Below are positions 1 to 6,491 of a stretch of 9,823 bases of DNA, one piece after another. Under the pieces are notes generated by a model. It was not told the origin of the DNA. It ran no database searches and was given only the letters and a program-made list of their open reading frames with translations. The DNA is taken from assembly GCA_964513285.1 (NCBI GenBank), contig CAZEML010000169.1, forward strand, positions 1 to 9,823. Direction: 5' to 3'. Position numbers and translations under genes: made by a program. The stretch's first letter is position 1, and each line of letters begins with the position of its first letter. This stretch comes from UBA11606 sp964513285. Its GTDB lineage: Bacteria > Actinomycetota > Acidimicrobiia > Acidimicrobiales > Aldehydirespiratoraceae.

Positions 1-457
1 CATCACCGTCGAGTACGGCCTTGCAGCCAAGACCGCCGAGGTCCGAGCCGGCGTCGGGTTCGGAGTAGCCCTGGCACCAGATGTCCTCACCGCTGATGAT
101 CCGGGGCAGGAAGTGGGCCTTCTGCTCTTCGGTACCCCAGTGGAGGATCGTGTTGCCGACCATCTGGATCGAGAACGCGTCGTTGCCCGCGCCGGTCGGC
201 GCGCCGGCCTTCTCGAACTCCTCGGCGAGGATCACCTGTTCGAGTTCGGACATGCCGCCACCGCCGTACTCGGTCGGCCACGACGGGGCGAGCAGACCGT
301 TGGCGGCCAGCTTCTGGCGCCAGTCGTTGGTCCATTCGAAAGCCTCGTCGACCGACATGGCGCCGTAGCCGGCCCACCCGGTCGGCAGGTTGGAGTCGAG
401 GAACTCCTTGATGCGGGCGCGGAAGGCCTCGGCTTCTTCGGTGTAGGTCGGATCCAT
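1..457 (-). CDS. Acyl-CoA dehydrogenase, N-terminal part (cut by window edge)
   Basis: The reverse strand is open from an ATG at 457 to the left edge and gives 152 residues beginning MDPTYTEEAEAFRARIKEFL. The order is typical of the acyl-CoA dehydrogenase family: an N-terminal helical domain, then WPTEYGGGGMS (about 65-75), WGTEEQKAHFLPRI (about 108-121) and the flavin/substrate-loop signature GYSEPDAGSDL (about 130-140). The family oxidises acyl-CoA to 2-enoyl-CoA with FAD and passes electrons to ETF. The missing remainder (family members are usually about 380-400 aa) should hold the catalytic Glu, so chain-length or steroid-CoA preference cannot be judged. There is no Shine-Dalgarno sequence; a TAACTT box lies 8 nt upstream of the ATG, suggesting a leaderless or near-leaderless mRNA. 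The gene is divergent from the methyltransferase gene at 494. The family call is secure; the subfamily is open. Confidence 0.93.
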   Translation of the reverse strand, partial: MDPTYTEEAEAFRARIKEFLDSNLPTGWAGYGAMSVDEAFEWTNDWRQKLAANGLLAPSWPTEYGGGGMSELEQVILAEEFEKAGAPTGAGNDAFSIQMVGNTILHWGTEEQKAHFLPRIISGEDIWCQGYSEPDAGSDLGGLGCKAVLDGD

Positions 458-465
458 GAGTCTTG

Positions 466-471
466 AAGTTA
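466..471 (-). promoter_or_regulatory. Putative -10 box (TAACTT) of the acyl-CoA dehydrogenase gene
   Basis: Read on the minus strand, TAACTT fits TANNNT and is followed by 8 nt and then the ATG at 457, with no purine-rich ribosome site between. This geometry suits an actinobacterial leaderless or near-leaderless transcript. No good -35 box is visible. It is inferred from position and from the same pattern at other unit starts in this window. Confidence 0.45.
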
Positions 472-479
472 CCGGGCCG

Positions 480-485
480 TAAGCT
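480..485 (+). promoter_or_regulatory. Putative -10 box (TAAGCT) of the methyltransferase unit
   Basis: TAAGCT ends 8 nt before the ATG at 494, and no Shine-Dalgarno sequence is present. It mirrors the box of the divergent dehydrogenase gene, so two outward start sites share a 36-bp spacer and polymerases may compete there. No convincing -35 is present. Confidence 0.45.
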
Positions 486-493
486 CAGCGGCC

Positions 494-1228
494 ATGTCAG
501 CTCGCGACCACGCCGCCCGACAGCGTTACCTCGACCTGCTCACGGGTTGTCTGACCCGCGAGCTGTTCCTCGACGAGGACGACGTCGAGCCCGCCGTTCG
601 CGCCGAGGGGCGCGACTGGCCTCGAACGGCGGAGACGATGGTCGGCGGAGCCCGGCTCGCCAATGTGCGGCACGCGGTCGAGACGGTGCTCGAGGAGAAC
701 GTGCCCGGCGACCTGATCGAGACCGGGGTGTGGCGAGGCGGTGTGACGATCCTGATGCGGGGCATCCTCGAGGCATGGGGCGACACCGAGCGTTCGGTCT
801 GGGTGGCGGACTCCTTCGAGGGCCTCCCCGCTCCCAACGTCGAGGACTACCCCGACGACGAGGGTCACGACCTGTCCGGGGTCGAGACCCTGATGGTCGG
901 CGCCGACATCGTGCGAGCAAACTTCGAACGCTACGACCTGCTCGATGACCGGGTCCGTTTCCTCGAGGGGTGGTTCGCCGACACCCTCGCCGGCGCGCCG
1001 ATCGAGCAGCTCGCCGTCCTCCGCCTCGACGGCGACCTCTACGAATCGACGATGGACGCCCTCGTCCCGCTCTACGACAAGGTCGCACCGGGCGGGTTCG
1101 TGATCGTCGACGACTATGGCGCGTGGGAACCGTGCCGGAAGGCGGTCCACGACTTCCGCGATCGGCACGGCATCACCGATGAGATCGTCGAGGTCGACTG
1201 GACCGGCGTCTACTGGCGCAAGTCCTGA
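494..1228 (+). CDS. TylF/MycF-like class I SAM-dependent O-methyltransferase
   Basis: This 244-aa protein matches the macrocin O-methyltransferase (TylF) family in length and motif order. The SAM-binding loop is GDLIETGVWRGG (72-83) and the acidic/ribose region is VWVADSFEGLP (102-112). LRLDGDLYEST (176-186) and VIVDDY (203-208) supply Asp179, Asp206 and Asp207, which correspond by spacing to the Mg2+ ligands of NovP/MycF. Characterised members methylate sugar hydroxyls of macrolides or aminocoumarins, but many homologues occur in polysaccharide or unknown loci. No glycosyltransferase or polyketide gene is nearby, so the acceptor is unknown. The ATG at 494 is chosen because it is the first in-frame start after the TAAGCT box. 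A small regulator-like gene follows 29 bp downstream, probably in the same unit. Confidence 0.9.
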   Translation: MSARDHAARQRYLDLLTGCLTRELFLDEDDVEPAVRAEGRDWPRTAETMVGGARLANVRHAVETVLEENVPGDLIETGVWRGGVTILMRGILEAWGDTERSVWVADSFEGLPAPNVEDYPDDEGHDLSGVETLMVGADIVRANFERYDLLDDRVRFLEGWFADTLAGAPIEQLAVLRLDGDLYESTMDALVPLYDKVAPGGFVIVDDYGAWEPCRKAVHDFRDRHGITDEIVEVDWTGVYWRKS

Positions 1229-1257
1229 ATGTCACACCCGAGTTCCAGCCTCGGTGG

Positions 1258-1710
1258 ATGGAACTCCATGGCTATGACCTGCGCTACCTGCTGACCGCGC
1301 TGATCCTCGACCACGACGGTTCGGCGACCACCACCCAGCTCCGGCGAGCCGTCGAACGGCTCGGCGTCGACCTCGAAGCCGACCCTCGTCGCCGCCTCTA
1401 CGGGGCCCTTCGAAGCGAGGTCCGGAAACGACGCCTCCGTCCGCTCGGCGATGGCCGCTACGAGATCGACGACCTGCCCCGATCAACCCGAGATCGGGTG
1501 CGACGCCACGCCCGCGCCATCGAGACGGCCATCACCCGGGGCGAGACTCGACCACCCCATCGAGACCCGTACCGGAAGCGCGCATCGGTACCGCTGCCTG
1601 CTTCGCCTTTTCGCGACGCGGCGAGATCGAACGATGCGGTGCCGTGGGGCTCACCGGCCGAGTGTGCGGCGCGTCGCGAAAAGGCGAAGCAACAGGACGT
1701 CCAGCGCTGA
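1258..1710 (+). CDS. Small hypothetical protein, winged-helix-like core
   Basis: I do not recognise a named family for this 150-aa protein. Residues 1-95 look like a folded, DNA-binding-type domain. LRYLLTALILDHDG forms a first helix, TTTQLRRAVERLGVDL an HTH-like pair, RRRLYGALRSEVRKRRLRPL a basic helix, and GDGRYEIDD a beta-hairpin or wing, followed by a basic helix RDRVRRHARAI. Residues from about 98 on are Pro/Arg/Ala-rich without clear structure, and they are encoded across the inverted repeat at 1599-1691. The natural C-terminus may therefore have been replaced or extended by that element. The ATG at 1258 is the only plausible in-frame start after the methyltransferase stop; no clear ribosome site is visible. 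It could be a transcriptional regulator of the adjacent methyltransferase, but nothing proves this. Confidence 0.6.
   Translation: MELHGYDLRYLLTALILDHDGSATTTQLRRAVERLGVDLEADPRRRLYGALRSEVRKRRLRPLGDGRYEIDDLPRSTRDRVRRHARAIETAITRGETRPPHRDPYRKRASVPLPASPFRDAARSNDAVPWGSPAECAARREKAKQQDVQR
1599..1691. repeat. Long inverted repeat: 22-nt perfect arms, 49-nt loop
   Basis: Positions 1599-1620 are the exact reverse complement of 1670-1691. Each arm contains GCGAAAAGGCGAAGC or its complement, so an AAAA/TTTT tract sits mid-stem in otherwise GC-rich DNA. The loop (1621-1669) contains a nested 5-bp pairing, CGGTG (1637-1641) with CACCG (1652-1656). Two short perfect palindromes follow at once: GGACGTCC (1695-1702) and CAGCGCTG (1702-1709). 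There is no T-tract after the right arm, so this is not a standard intrinsic terminator. Its place at the 3' end of the unit, overlapping the end of an ORF, suits a dispersed palindromic repeat, a small non-autonomous element or an mRNA 3'-end structure. Confidence 0.85.
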
Positions 1711-1758
1711 TGACCGGCCCGAGCCGAGCAGCCGCCGGAGCGGTTGGCGGGAGGCGGC

Positions 1759-1764
1759 TACGGT
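1759..1764 (+). promoter_or_regulatory. Putative -10 box (TACGGT) of the crotonase/oxidase unit
   Basis: TACGGT lies exactly 8 nt before the ATG at 1773 and no Shine-Dalgarno sequence intervenes, the same geometry as at the two divergent starts near 480. It supports 1773 over the in-frame upstream ATG at 1644, which would begin inside the inverted repeat. No clear -35. Confidence 0.45.
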
Positions 1765-1772
1765 CGTCCGCC

Positions 1773-2510
1773 ATGTCCGCCGCACTCGTTCTCCGAACCG
1801 ATGCCGACGGTGTCGCTCGGCTCACCCTCAACCGGCCCGACAAGCTCAATGCGCTGAACCCAGCGGTCTTCATGGAGCTGCGGGCGCACCTGGACGCCAT
1901 CGCCGGCGATGACGACGTCCGATGTGTGGTCCTGGAAGGGGCCGGCCGATCGTTCTGCGCGGGGCACGATCTCGACGCGATCGCCGAGCACACACCGGCA
2001 CCATCGAAGCACTTCGAGCCCGAGACGGTCGACGCGCTCGATCGGCTCCCGAAGCCGACCATCGGGCGGATCCACGGTCACTGCTACACAGGCGGACTCG
2101 AACTCGCCCTCGGCTGCGACCTGCTGATCGCCGGGGAGTCGGCGCGCCTCGGCGACACCCACGGGCAGTGGGGACTGGTGCCGATCTGGGGGATGTCGGT
2201 TCGGCTGCCCGAGCGGGTCGGCGTGTCGACGGCCAAGGAACTGATGTTCACCTCCCGACGGATCGATGCGATCGAGGCGGAACGGATCGGGCTCGTCGAC
2301 CGGGTGGTCCCCGATGCCGAGCTCGACGCCACGGTCGATCGACTCGCGGCCGAGATCGTGGCCAACTCCGCGGGCACGAATCGGATCGTGAAGGCCCTGA
2401 TCCGCGACGGGGCCGAACGCACCCGCGACGACGCCCTCCTCCACGAGCGGGAGATGCCCCACGGCCGTCCCGACGACATGGCCGAGCGGATGCGGGCCGG
2501 AGGTCGCTGA
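1773..2510 (+). CDS. Enoyl-CoA hydratase/isomerase family protein (crotonase fold)
   Basis: This 245-aa protein has the normal crotonase length and pattern: LTLNRPDKLNAL (17-28), the oxyanion-hole segment SFCAGHDL (60-67), and HGHCYTGGLELALGCD (101-116). Aligned to rat mitochondrial enoyl-CoA hydratase, the first catalytic glutamate (E144) is present as Glu110. The second (E164, in the PE motif) is His130 within GDTHGQWGLVP. Relatives with a D-T-H motif here exist among actinobacterial crotonases as far as I recall, so this is probably a subfamily trait. Plain hydration of enoyl-CoA is not assured; isomerase, hydrolase or another acyl-CoA reaction is possible. The start at 1773 is set by the family N-terminus and the TACGGT box. 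The alditol oxidase homologue follows after 4 bp, so the two are cotranscribed. Confidence 0.9.
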   Translation: MSAALVLRTDADGVARLTLNRPDKLNALNPAVFMELRAHLDAIAGDDDVRCVVLEGAGRSFCAGHDLDAIAEHTPAPSKHFEPETVDALDRLPKPTIGRIHGHCYTGGLELALGCDLLIAGESARLGDTHGQWGLVPIWGMSVRLPERVGVSTAKELMFTSRRIDAIEAERIGLVDRVVPDAELDATVDRLAAEIVANSAGTNRIVKALIRDGAERTRDDALLHEREMPHGRPDDMAERMRAGGR

Positions 2511-2514
2511 ACCG

Positions 2515-3750
2515 ATGGGAAACGAGCACAACTGGGCCGGCAACGTCGAGTACTCGCCGGCCGCGCTCCTGCGACCCGACTCGGTCGACGCGCTCCAAGA
2601 GATCGTCGCGGTGTCCGCCAAGGTCAAGGCGCTCGGCACCCGCCACTCCTTCACCGACGCCGCCGACACCCCCGATGGCGCCCTCATCTCGTTGGAGTCC
2701 CTCGACGATCACGTGACCGTCGACCACGAGACGATGACGGCCGAGATCGCCGGCGGATCCTCCTATGGCGTCGTCGCGTCACAGCTCGAGGCCGCCGGCG
2801 TCGCCCTCCCCAACATGGGCTCGCTCCCCCACATCTCGGTGGCGGGCGCAACCGCGACCGGCACCCACGGCTCCGGCGACCGGCAGCGGATCCTCGCCGA
2901 CGCCATCCAGACGATCGAGATCGTGACCCCGGGCGGAGAGCTCCGCCGGATCGGGCGGACGGATCCGGACTTCCCCGCCGTCGCGGTGGGGATCGGCGCG
3001 TTCGGGCTCATCACCCGCCTCACCGTCGCCGTCGAACCGACCTACCAGATGCGCCAAGACGTCTATCGAGACCTCCCGTGGGATCGGGTGCTCGACGACT
3101 TCGACGAACTGATGGCGAGTGTCGACAGCGTCAACCTCCAAGGCCGCTTCTCGAGAGACACCGTCGTTCGCTCGATCTCGAAGTCTCGATCGCTCGATGA
3201 CGCCCCCGACACCCTCATGGGCGGGTGGCGCGACGACGTCGACGACGAAGCCGGGCCGCAACACACGCCGCGCCGGGGCGTGCCCGGCCCCTGGCACCTC
3301 CGCCTCCCCCACTTCCACCTCGACCAGCCGCCGTCGGTGGGCGGTGACGAGCTCCAGACCGACTACATGGTCGCCCGAACCGACGCGCCGGCCGCGATCG
3401 ACGCGCTCCGCGCCATGGGGGAGGCGATCGACGCGCACCTCTGGGGTTTCGAGATCCGCAGCGTCGCCGCCGACGACATCTGGATGAGCCCCGCCCACGG
3501 CCGCGACAGTGTGAGCATCGGCTTCACGTGGAAGAAGCACATCGCCGAGGTCACCGCCCTGCTGCCCGCGGTCGAGTCCGCGCTCGCCCCGTTCGAGCCC
3601 CGCCCCCACTGGGGGAAGCTCTTCGCCCTGAGCCCGCAAGTCCTCGCCGACACCCTGCCCCGCTACCGCGACTTCTTCGCCCTCGTCGACCAGCGAGACC
3701 CGAGCGGGGTGTTCGCCAACCCCTTCCTCGATCGACTGCGTCCCGGCTGA
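2515..3750 (+). CDS. FAD-linked alditol oxidase (AldO/xylitol oxidase family)
   Basis: The 411-aa protein closely follows Streptomyces coelicolor alditol oxidase (about 418 aa) from start to end. Shared stretches include NWAGN (6-10), GTRHSF (41-46), LPNMGSLPHISVAGATATGTHGSG, PGPWHLRLPHF, FEIRSVAADD (312-321), PHWGKLF and the C-terminal F.N.F. His44 matches AldO His46, the covalent flavin attachment site. Ser103, Glu313, Arg315, Thr338 and Lys368 match AldO active-site residues Ser106, Glu320, Arg322, Thr345 and Lys375. AldO His343 is Gly336 here. The family oxidises terminal hydroxyls of polyols with O2, releasing H2O2; other VAO-type oxidases act on aldonolactones. The usual substrate may differ given the His-to-Gly change and the acyl-CoA context. 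No signal peptide is seen. GGAGG at 2499-2503 precedes the ATG. Confidence 0.9.
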   Translation: MGNEHNWAGNVEYSPAALLRPDSVDALQEIVAVSAKVKALGTRHSFTDAADTPDGALISLESLDDHVTVDHETMTAEIAGGSSYGVVASQLEAAGVALPNMGSLPHISVAGATATGTHGSGDRQRILADAIQTIEIVTPGGELRRIGRTDPDFPAVAVGIGAFGLITRLTVAVEPTYQMRQDVYRDLPWDRVLDDFDELMASVDSVNLQGRFSRDTVVRSISKSRSLDDAPDTLMGGWRDDVDDEAGPQHTPRRGVPGPWHLRLPHFHLDQPPSVGGDELQTDYMVARTDAPAAIDALRAMGEAIDAHLWGFEIRSVAADDIWMSPAHGRDSVSIGFTWKKHIAEVTALLPAVESALAPFEPRPHWGKLFALSPQVLADTLPRYRDFFALVDQRDPSGVFANPFLDRLRPG

Positions 3751-3783
3751 CCACCTACAGTCGCCCCCGACCGAACGGAGGGG
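3732..3783 (+). promoter_or_regulatory. Internal promoter candidate and Shine-Dalgarno before the isomerase/DECR operon
   Basis: TCGACT (3732-3737), an 18-bp spacer and TACAGT (3756-3761) resemble a weak sigma70-type promoter at the end of the oxidase gene. Unlike most unit starts here, a strong ribosome site, GGAGGGG (3777-3783), lies 4 nt before the ATG at 3788, so a leadered transcript is expected. The 37-bp gap also allows readthrough from 1773. Confidence 0.4.
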
Positions 3784-3787
3784 CATC

Positions 3788-4513
3788 ATGAGCGACCGAG
3801 TCACCCTCGACATCGACGGGCCGATCGCCACGATCACCAACCGCAACGTCGAGAAGCACAATGCTTTCGACGACGAGATGGACGGCCGACTGTTCGCCAT
3901 CTTCGACGAACTGGCGGCGACGCCATCGGTCCGAGCGGTCATCTGGCGCGGCGAGGGCACGAGCTGGTCGTCGGGGCGAGACGTGTCCGCCATCGGAACC
4001 AACGTGACCGAGATGACGCACCACGAGCTGATGAGCCGAGGCCACCGCGGCATCCAGCGCATCTGGGACATCGAGGCGCCGATCATCGTCGCGATCCAGG
4101 GATGGGCGATCGGCGGCTCGTTCCAACGAGCGCTGCTGTGCGACGTGCGGATCGCCGCCGACGACGCCCGCTTCATGCTTCCCGAACTCGGCCACGGGGT
4201 GATCCCCGACACCGGTGGCATGGGCGTGCTCTATGAGATGTGCGGCCACGGACTGGTGAGCGACATGGTGCTGACCGGCCGGCGCCTCTCCGCCGACGAG
4301 GCGCTCAGCCACGGCATCGTCAGCCGGGTCGTGCCTCGGGACGAGCTCGACGCCACCGCCCGGGAGATGGCCGAGAAGATCGCCGCCGCCCCACCCTTGA
4401 CCATGAAGATGGCCCGCAAGGTCATCTCCCATCTCAGCCGCCCCGCGATCCGGACCTCGATGGACGACGAGCTGATCTATCAGACCTTCCTGAAGCACGG
4501 GAGCGAGTCGTGA
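3788..4513 (+). CDS. Crotonase-family protein, probable enoyl-CoA isomerase type
   Basis: This 241-aa protein has the crotonase fold signature: NRNVEKHNAF (18-27), the CoA/oxyanion segment SWSSGRDVSAIG (59-70), and QGWAIGGSFQRALLCD (104-119). In rat hydratase numbering the first catalytic Glu (E144) is Gln113, whereas the second (E164) is kept as Glu133 in LPELGHGVIPDTGG. Delta3,delta2-enoyl-CoA isomerases characteristically use one Glu near this second position, so an isomerase is more likely than a hydratase. This is inference, not proof. A strong ribosome site GGAGGGG decides the start. The stop overlaps the GTG of the DECR gene by 4 nt, and isomerase plus DECR is the classic auxiliary pair for oxidising unsaturated fatty acyl-CoAs. 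Confidence 0.88.
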   Translation: MSDRVTLDIDGPIATITNRNVEKHNAFDDEMDGRLFAIFDELAATPSVRAVIWRGEGTSWSSGRDVSAIGTNVTEMTHHELMSRGHRGIQRIWDIEAPIIVAIQGWAIGGSFQRALLCDVRIAADDARFMLPELGHGVIPDTGGMGVLYEMCGHGLVSDMVLTGRRLSADEALSHGIVSRVVPRDELDATAREMAEKIAAAPPLTMKMARKVISHLSRPAIRTSMDDELIYQTFLKHGSES

Positions 4514-5391
4514 GCGAACTCCCCGGCCTTCCCGCGCCGCCCGCCGTCGGCGCGAGTGCGCTCCCCGCCGGCACCTACGACGGCAGCACCGTCCTCGTGA
4601 CCGGCGGCGGCACCGGGCTCGGCAAGGCGATCGCCTCGGAGTTCGCCCGCCTCGGCGCCGACCTCGTGATCGCATCCCGCAAACCCGAACACCTCGAGGC
4701 GGGCGAAGCGGCCATCCGCGAACTGGATGCCAACGTCGCCACCGTCGAGTGCGACATCCGCGACCCGGACTCGATCGCGGCCGCGTTCGACGCGGCGGAG
4801 GCCGCATTCGGGCTGCCCGATGTGCTGGTGAACAACGCTGCCGCGAACTTCCCGGTGCCGGCGGAGGACATGTCGCCGAACGCCTGGCGCACCGTCGTCG
4901 ACATCACCCTCAACGGCACCTTCTTCGTCGCTCGCGAGTTCGGCCGTCGCCACCTCGCCGCGAAGACACCCGGATCGATCATCAACATCGGTGCCACCTA
5001 CGCCTGGACCGGCGGTCCCGGCTTCGCCCACAGCGCAGCCGCGAAGGCCGGCGTGAAGAACATGGTCGAGACCCTCGCCGTCGAATGGGGCCCGTACGGC
5101 ATCCAGGTCAACGGCCTGGTCCCCGGCCTGATGCCCCACGAGGACATGACCGCCGACATCCAGGGCAACCTCGTCCGCACCCACGACAAGGACGCCTGCC
5201 AGCCGGCGATGCGGGTCGGGCAACGCCAGGAACTCGGCTGGGCCGCCACCTTCCTCGCGTCGCCCTACGCCCGCTTCATCTCGGGCCACACCCTCGTCGT
5301 CGACGGCGCGAACTGGCAACGCCGTACCCTCACCAACCCCGAGGTCGTCTCGGTCCGGGATCAGATGGGCAAGGACCCCTTCGCCCGGTGA
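4510..5391 (+). CDS. 2,4-dienoyl-CoA reductase-like SDR (DECR type)
   Basis: The 293-aa SDR matches mitochondrial DECR1 closely. It has the cofactor loop TGGGTGLG (31-38), ASRK (55-58, suggesting NADPH), IRDPD, NNAAANF (108-114), SPNAW (122-126) and LNGTF (134-138). It lacks the classical YxxxK. Instead Tyr164 lies 15 residues before Lys179, with Ser175 and Asn113; this spacing equals DECR1 Tyr199, Lys214, Ser210 and Asn148 (recalled from memory). DECRs reduce 2,4-dienoyl-CoA to an enoyl-CoA for beta-oxidation. The C-terminal tail after VDGANWQRR is also DECR-like. The start is GTG at 4510, giving a GTGA overlap with the preceding stop; about 20 residues precede the Rossmann fold. A peroxisomal or trans-enoyl reductase type activity is the main alternative. 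Confidence 0.9.
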   Translation: MSELPGLPAPPAVGASALPAGTYDGSTVLVTGGGTGLGKAIASEFARLGADLVIASRKPEHLEAGEAAIRELDANVATVECDIRDPDSIAAAFDAAEAAFGLPDVLVNNAAANFPVPAEDMSPNAWRTVVDITLNGTFFVAREFGRRHLAAKTPGSIINIGATYAWTGGPGFAHSAAAKAGVKNMVETLAVEWGPYGIQVNGLVPGLMPHEDMTADIQGNLVRTHDKDACQPAMRVGQRQELGWAATFLASPYARFISGHTLVVDGANWQRRTLTNPEVVSVRDQMGKDPFAR

Positions 5392-6491
5392 ACGTTCCGT
5401 GGAGCCGGGTGGAGGCACTCGCCGACGAGTTCGCCGTCGACGAGGAGAACCTCGAACACCTGCTCGACCAGATCGTGCTGTGGCTCTCGTGGTCCGTGCT
5501 GCACTCGGACCCGGCCCGTCCGTTCTTCCATCGACACAACGATCTCGTCAGCCAGTGGGGCGGACCCAACGCCGACAACGTCTACCGCCACGCCCGCATC
5601 GACCCGGCGCGCCGCTACCGAGTCCGAGGGCGGATGCACAGCTGCGAGGAGTTCATCCTCGCCATCCGGGCCGGCTTCATGCACAACGAGACCTGGGGCA
5701 CGCTCGCCACGGTGACGGCCTCCGACCTCGGGATCGGGCCCGGCGACGACATCGACATCGTGCTGGGTGACGGCGGAGTCGACCTTCCCGACGGCGCGAT
5801 CATGGCGTCGATCCGCGAGTACTACTTCGACTGGCGGGCCGAGGAGCCGGCCACGTTCACGATCGAATGCCTCGATCCGGAGCCGGAAGCGACCCCGCCG
5901 GCCCTCGATGCCCGGATCGACGGGGGGCTCGACCAGATCCGGGATTCGCTCGGGTTCTGGGTGGACTATCTCGAGCGCAACCGGGCCGAGCGGGTCCCGA
6001 ACTCGTTCGCGACGACCAGCGTCACCTTGCCGACCAAGGGTCTGGCCGCGGCCCGCTACGAGTTCCTCTTCTGGGATCTCGAACCGGGCGAGGCCCTCGT
6101 CATCGAGACCGACGTCCCCGCCGCTCGCTACTGGGCGGCCCAGCTCTACATGATGCGGACCTTCGAGCTCATCGATCCCTACGGGGCGATCAGCAGCCGC
6201 AACCACACCCAGACGCAGGTGAGCGCCGATGGTCGGGTGCGGTTCGTGCTGGCCGCGACCGACCCGGGGGTCCCGAACTGGCTCGACACCCAGGCTCGGG
6301 CGACCGGCTTGTGCACCCTCCGCTGGTTCTGGCCGACGAGCGACGAACGACCGGACGTGTCGGCCCAGCGGATGCCCGCGGCCGAGATCGCCGCCGCCCT
6401 GCCGCCCGACACCCCACGGGTGAGCGCGACGGAGCGCGCCGCCGAACTCGCCGCCCGCCAAGCCCACCTCCGCTGGCGCTTCCGCACATGA
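5388..6491 (+). CDS. DUF1214 domain protein
   Basis: This 367-aa protein carries a C-terminal DUF1214-type domain at about residues 228-318. Its recognisable pieces are FLFWDLEPGEALVIE, ARYWAAQLY, SSRNHTQTQ, ADGRVRFVLAATDPGVPNWLDT and LRWFWP. The N-terminal 200 residues include VLWLSWSVLHSD, MHSCEEFILAIRAGFMHNETWG and a beta-rich segment; I recognise no catalytic motif. DUF1214 proteins have no well-established reaction that I can cite. The start is GTG at 5388 within a GTGA overlap with the DECR stop, and the gene ends in an ATGA overlap with the sulfotransferase, so all three are translationally coupled. No signal peptide or membrane span is evident. A role in binding or processing the pathway substrate is inference from context only. 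Confidence 0.85.
   Translation: MNVPWSRVEALADEFAVDEENLEHLLDQIVLWLSWSVLHSDPARPFFHRHNDLVSQWGGPNADNVYRHARIDPARRYRVRGRMHSCEEFILAIRAGFMHNETWGTLATVTASDLGIGPGDDIDIVLGDGGVDLPDGAIMASIREYYFDWRAEEPATFTIECLDPEPEATPPALDARIDGGLDQIRDSLGFWVDYLERNRAERVPNSFATTSVTLPTKGLAAARYEFLFWDLEPGEALVIETDVPAARYWAAQLYMMRTFELIDPYGAISSRNHTQTQVSADGRVRFVLAATDPGVPNWLDTQARATGLCTLRWFWPTSDERPDVSAQRMPAAEIAAALPPDTPRVSATERAAELAARQAHLRWRFRT

Noticed and set aside
1229..1290. ATG at 1229 overlapping the methyltransferase stop (TGAATG) as a coupled start
   Set aside because: That frame meets a TGA after about 20 codons and is out of frame with the small gene starting at 1258.
1731..1758. GCCGCC...GGCGGC inverted sequence upstream of the first crotonase
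   Set aside because: Low-complexity G/C pairing of 5-6 bp is common by chance at this composition.
1644..1772. Upstream in-frame ATG at 1644 as the start of the first crotonase
   Set aside because: It would begin within the inverted-repeat loop and add 43 residues unlike any crotonase N-terminus; 1773 matches the family and the -10 spacing.
2779..4221. A 480-codon open frame on the minus strand across the oxidase and isomerase genes
   Set aside because: It is antisense to two strongly recognised genes, shows no domain pattern, and long antisense frames are expected in GC-rich coding DNA.
4999..5046. DECR-like SDR judged defective because YxxxK is missing
   Set aside because: Tyr164 and Lys179 are 15 residues apart, the spacing of the DECR1 active site, so the motif is normal for that family.
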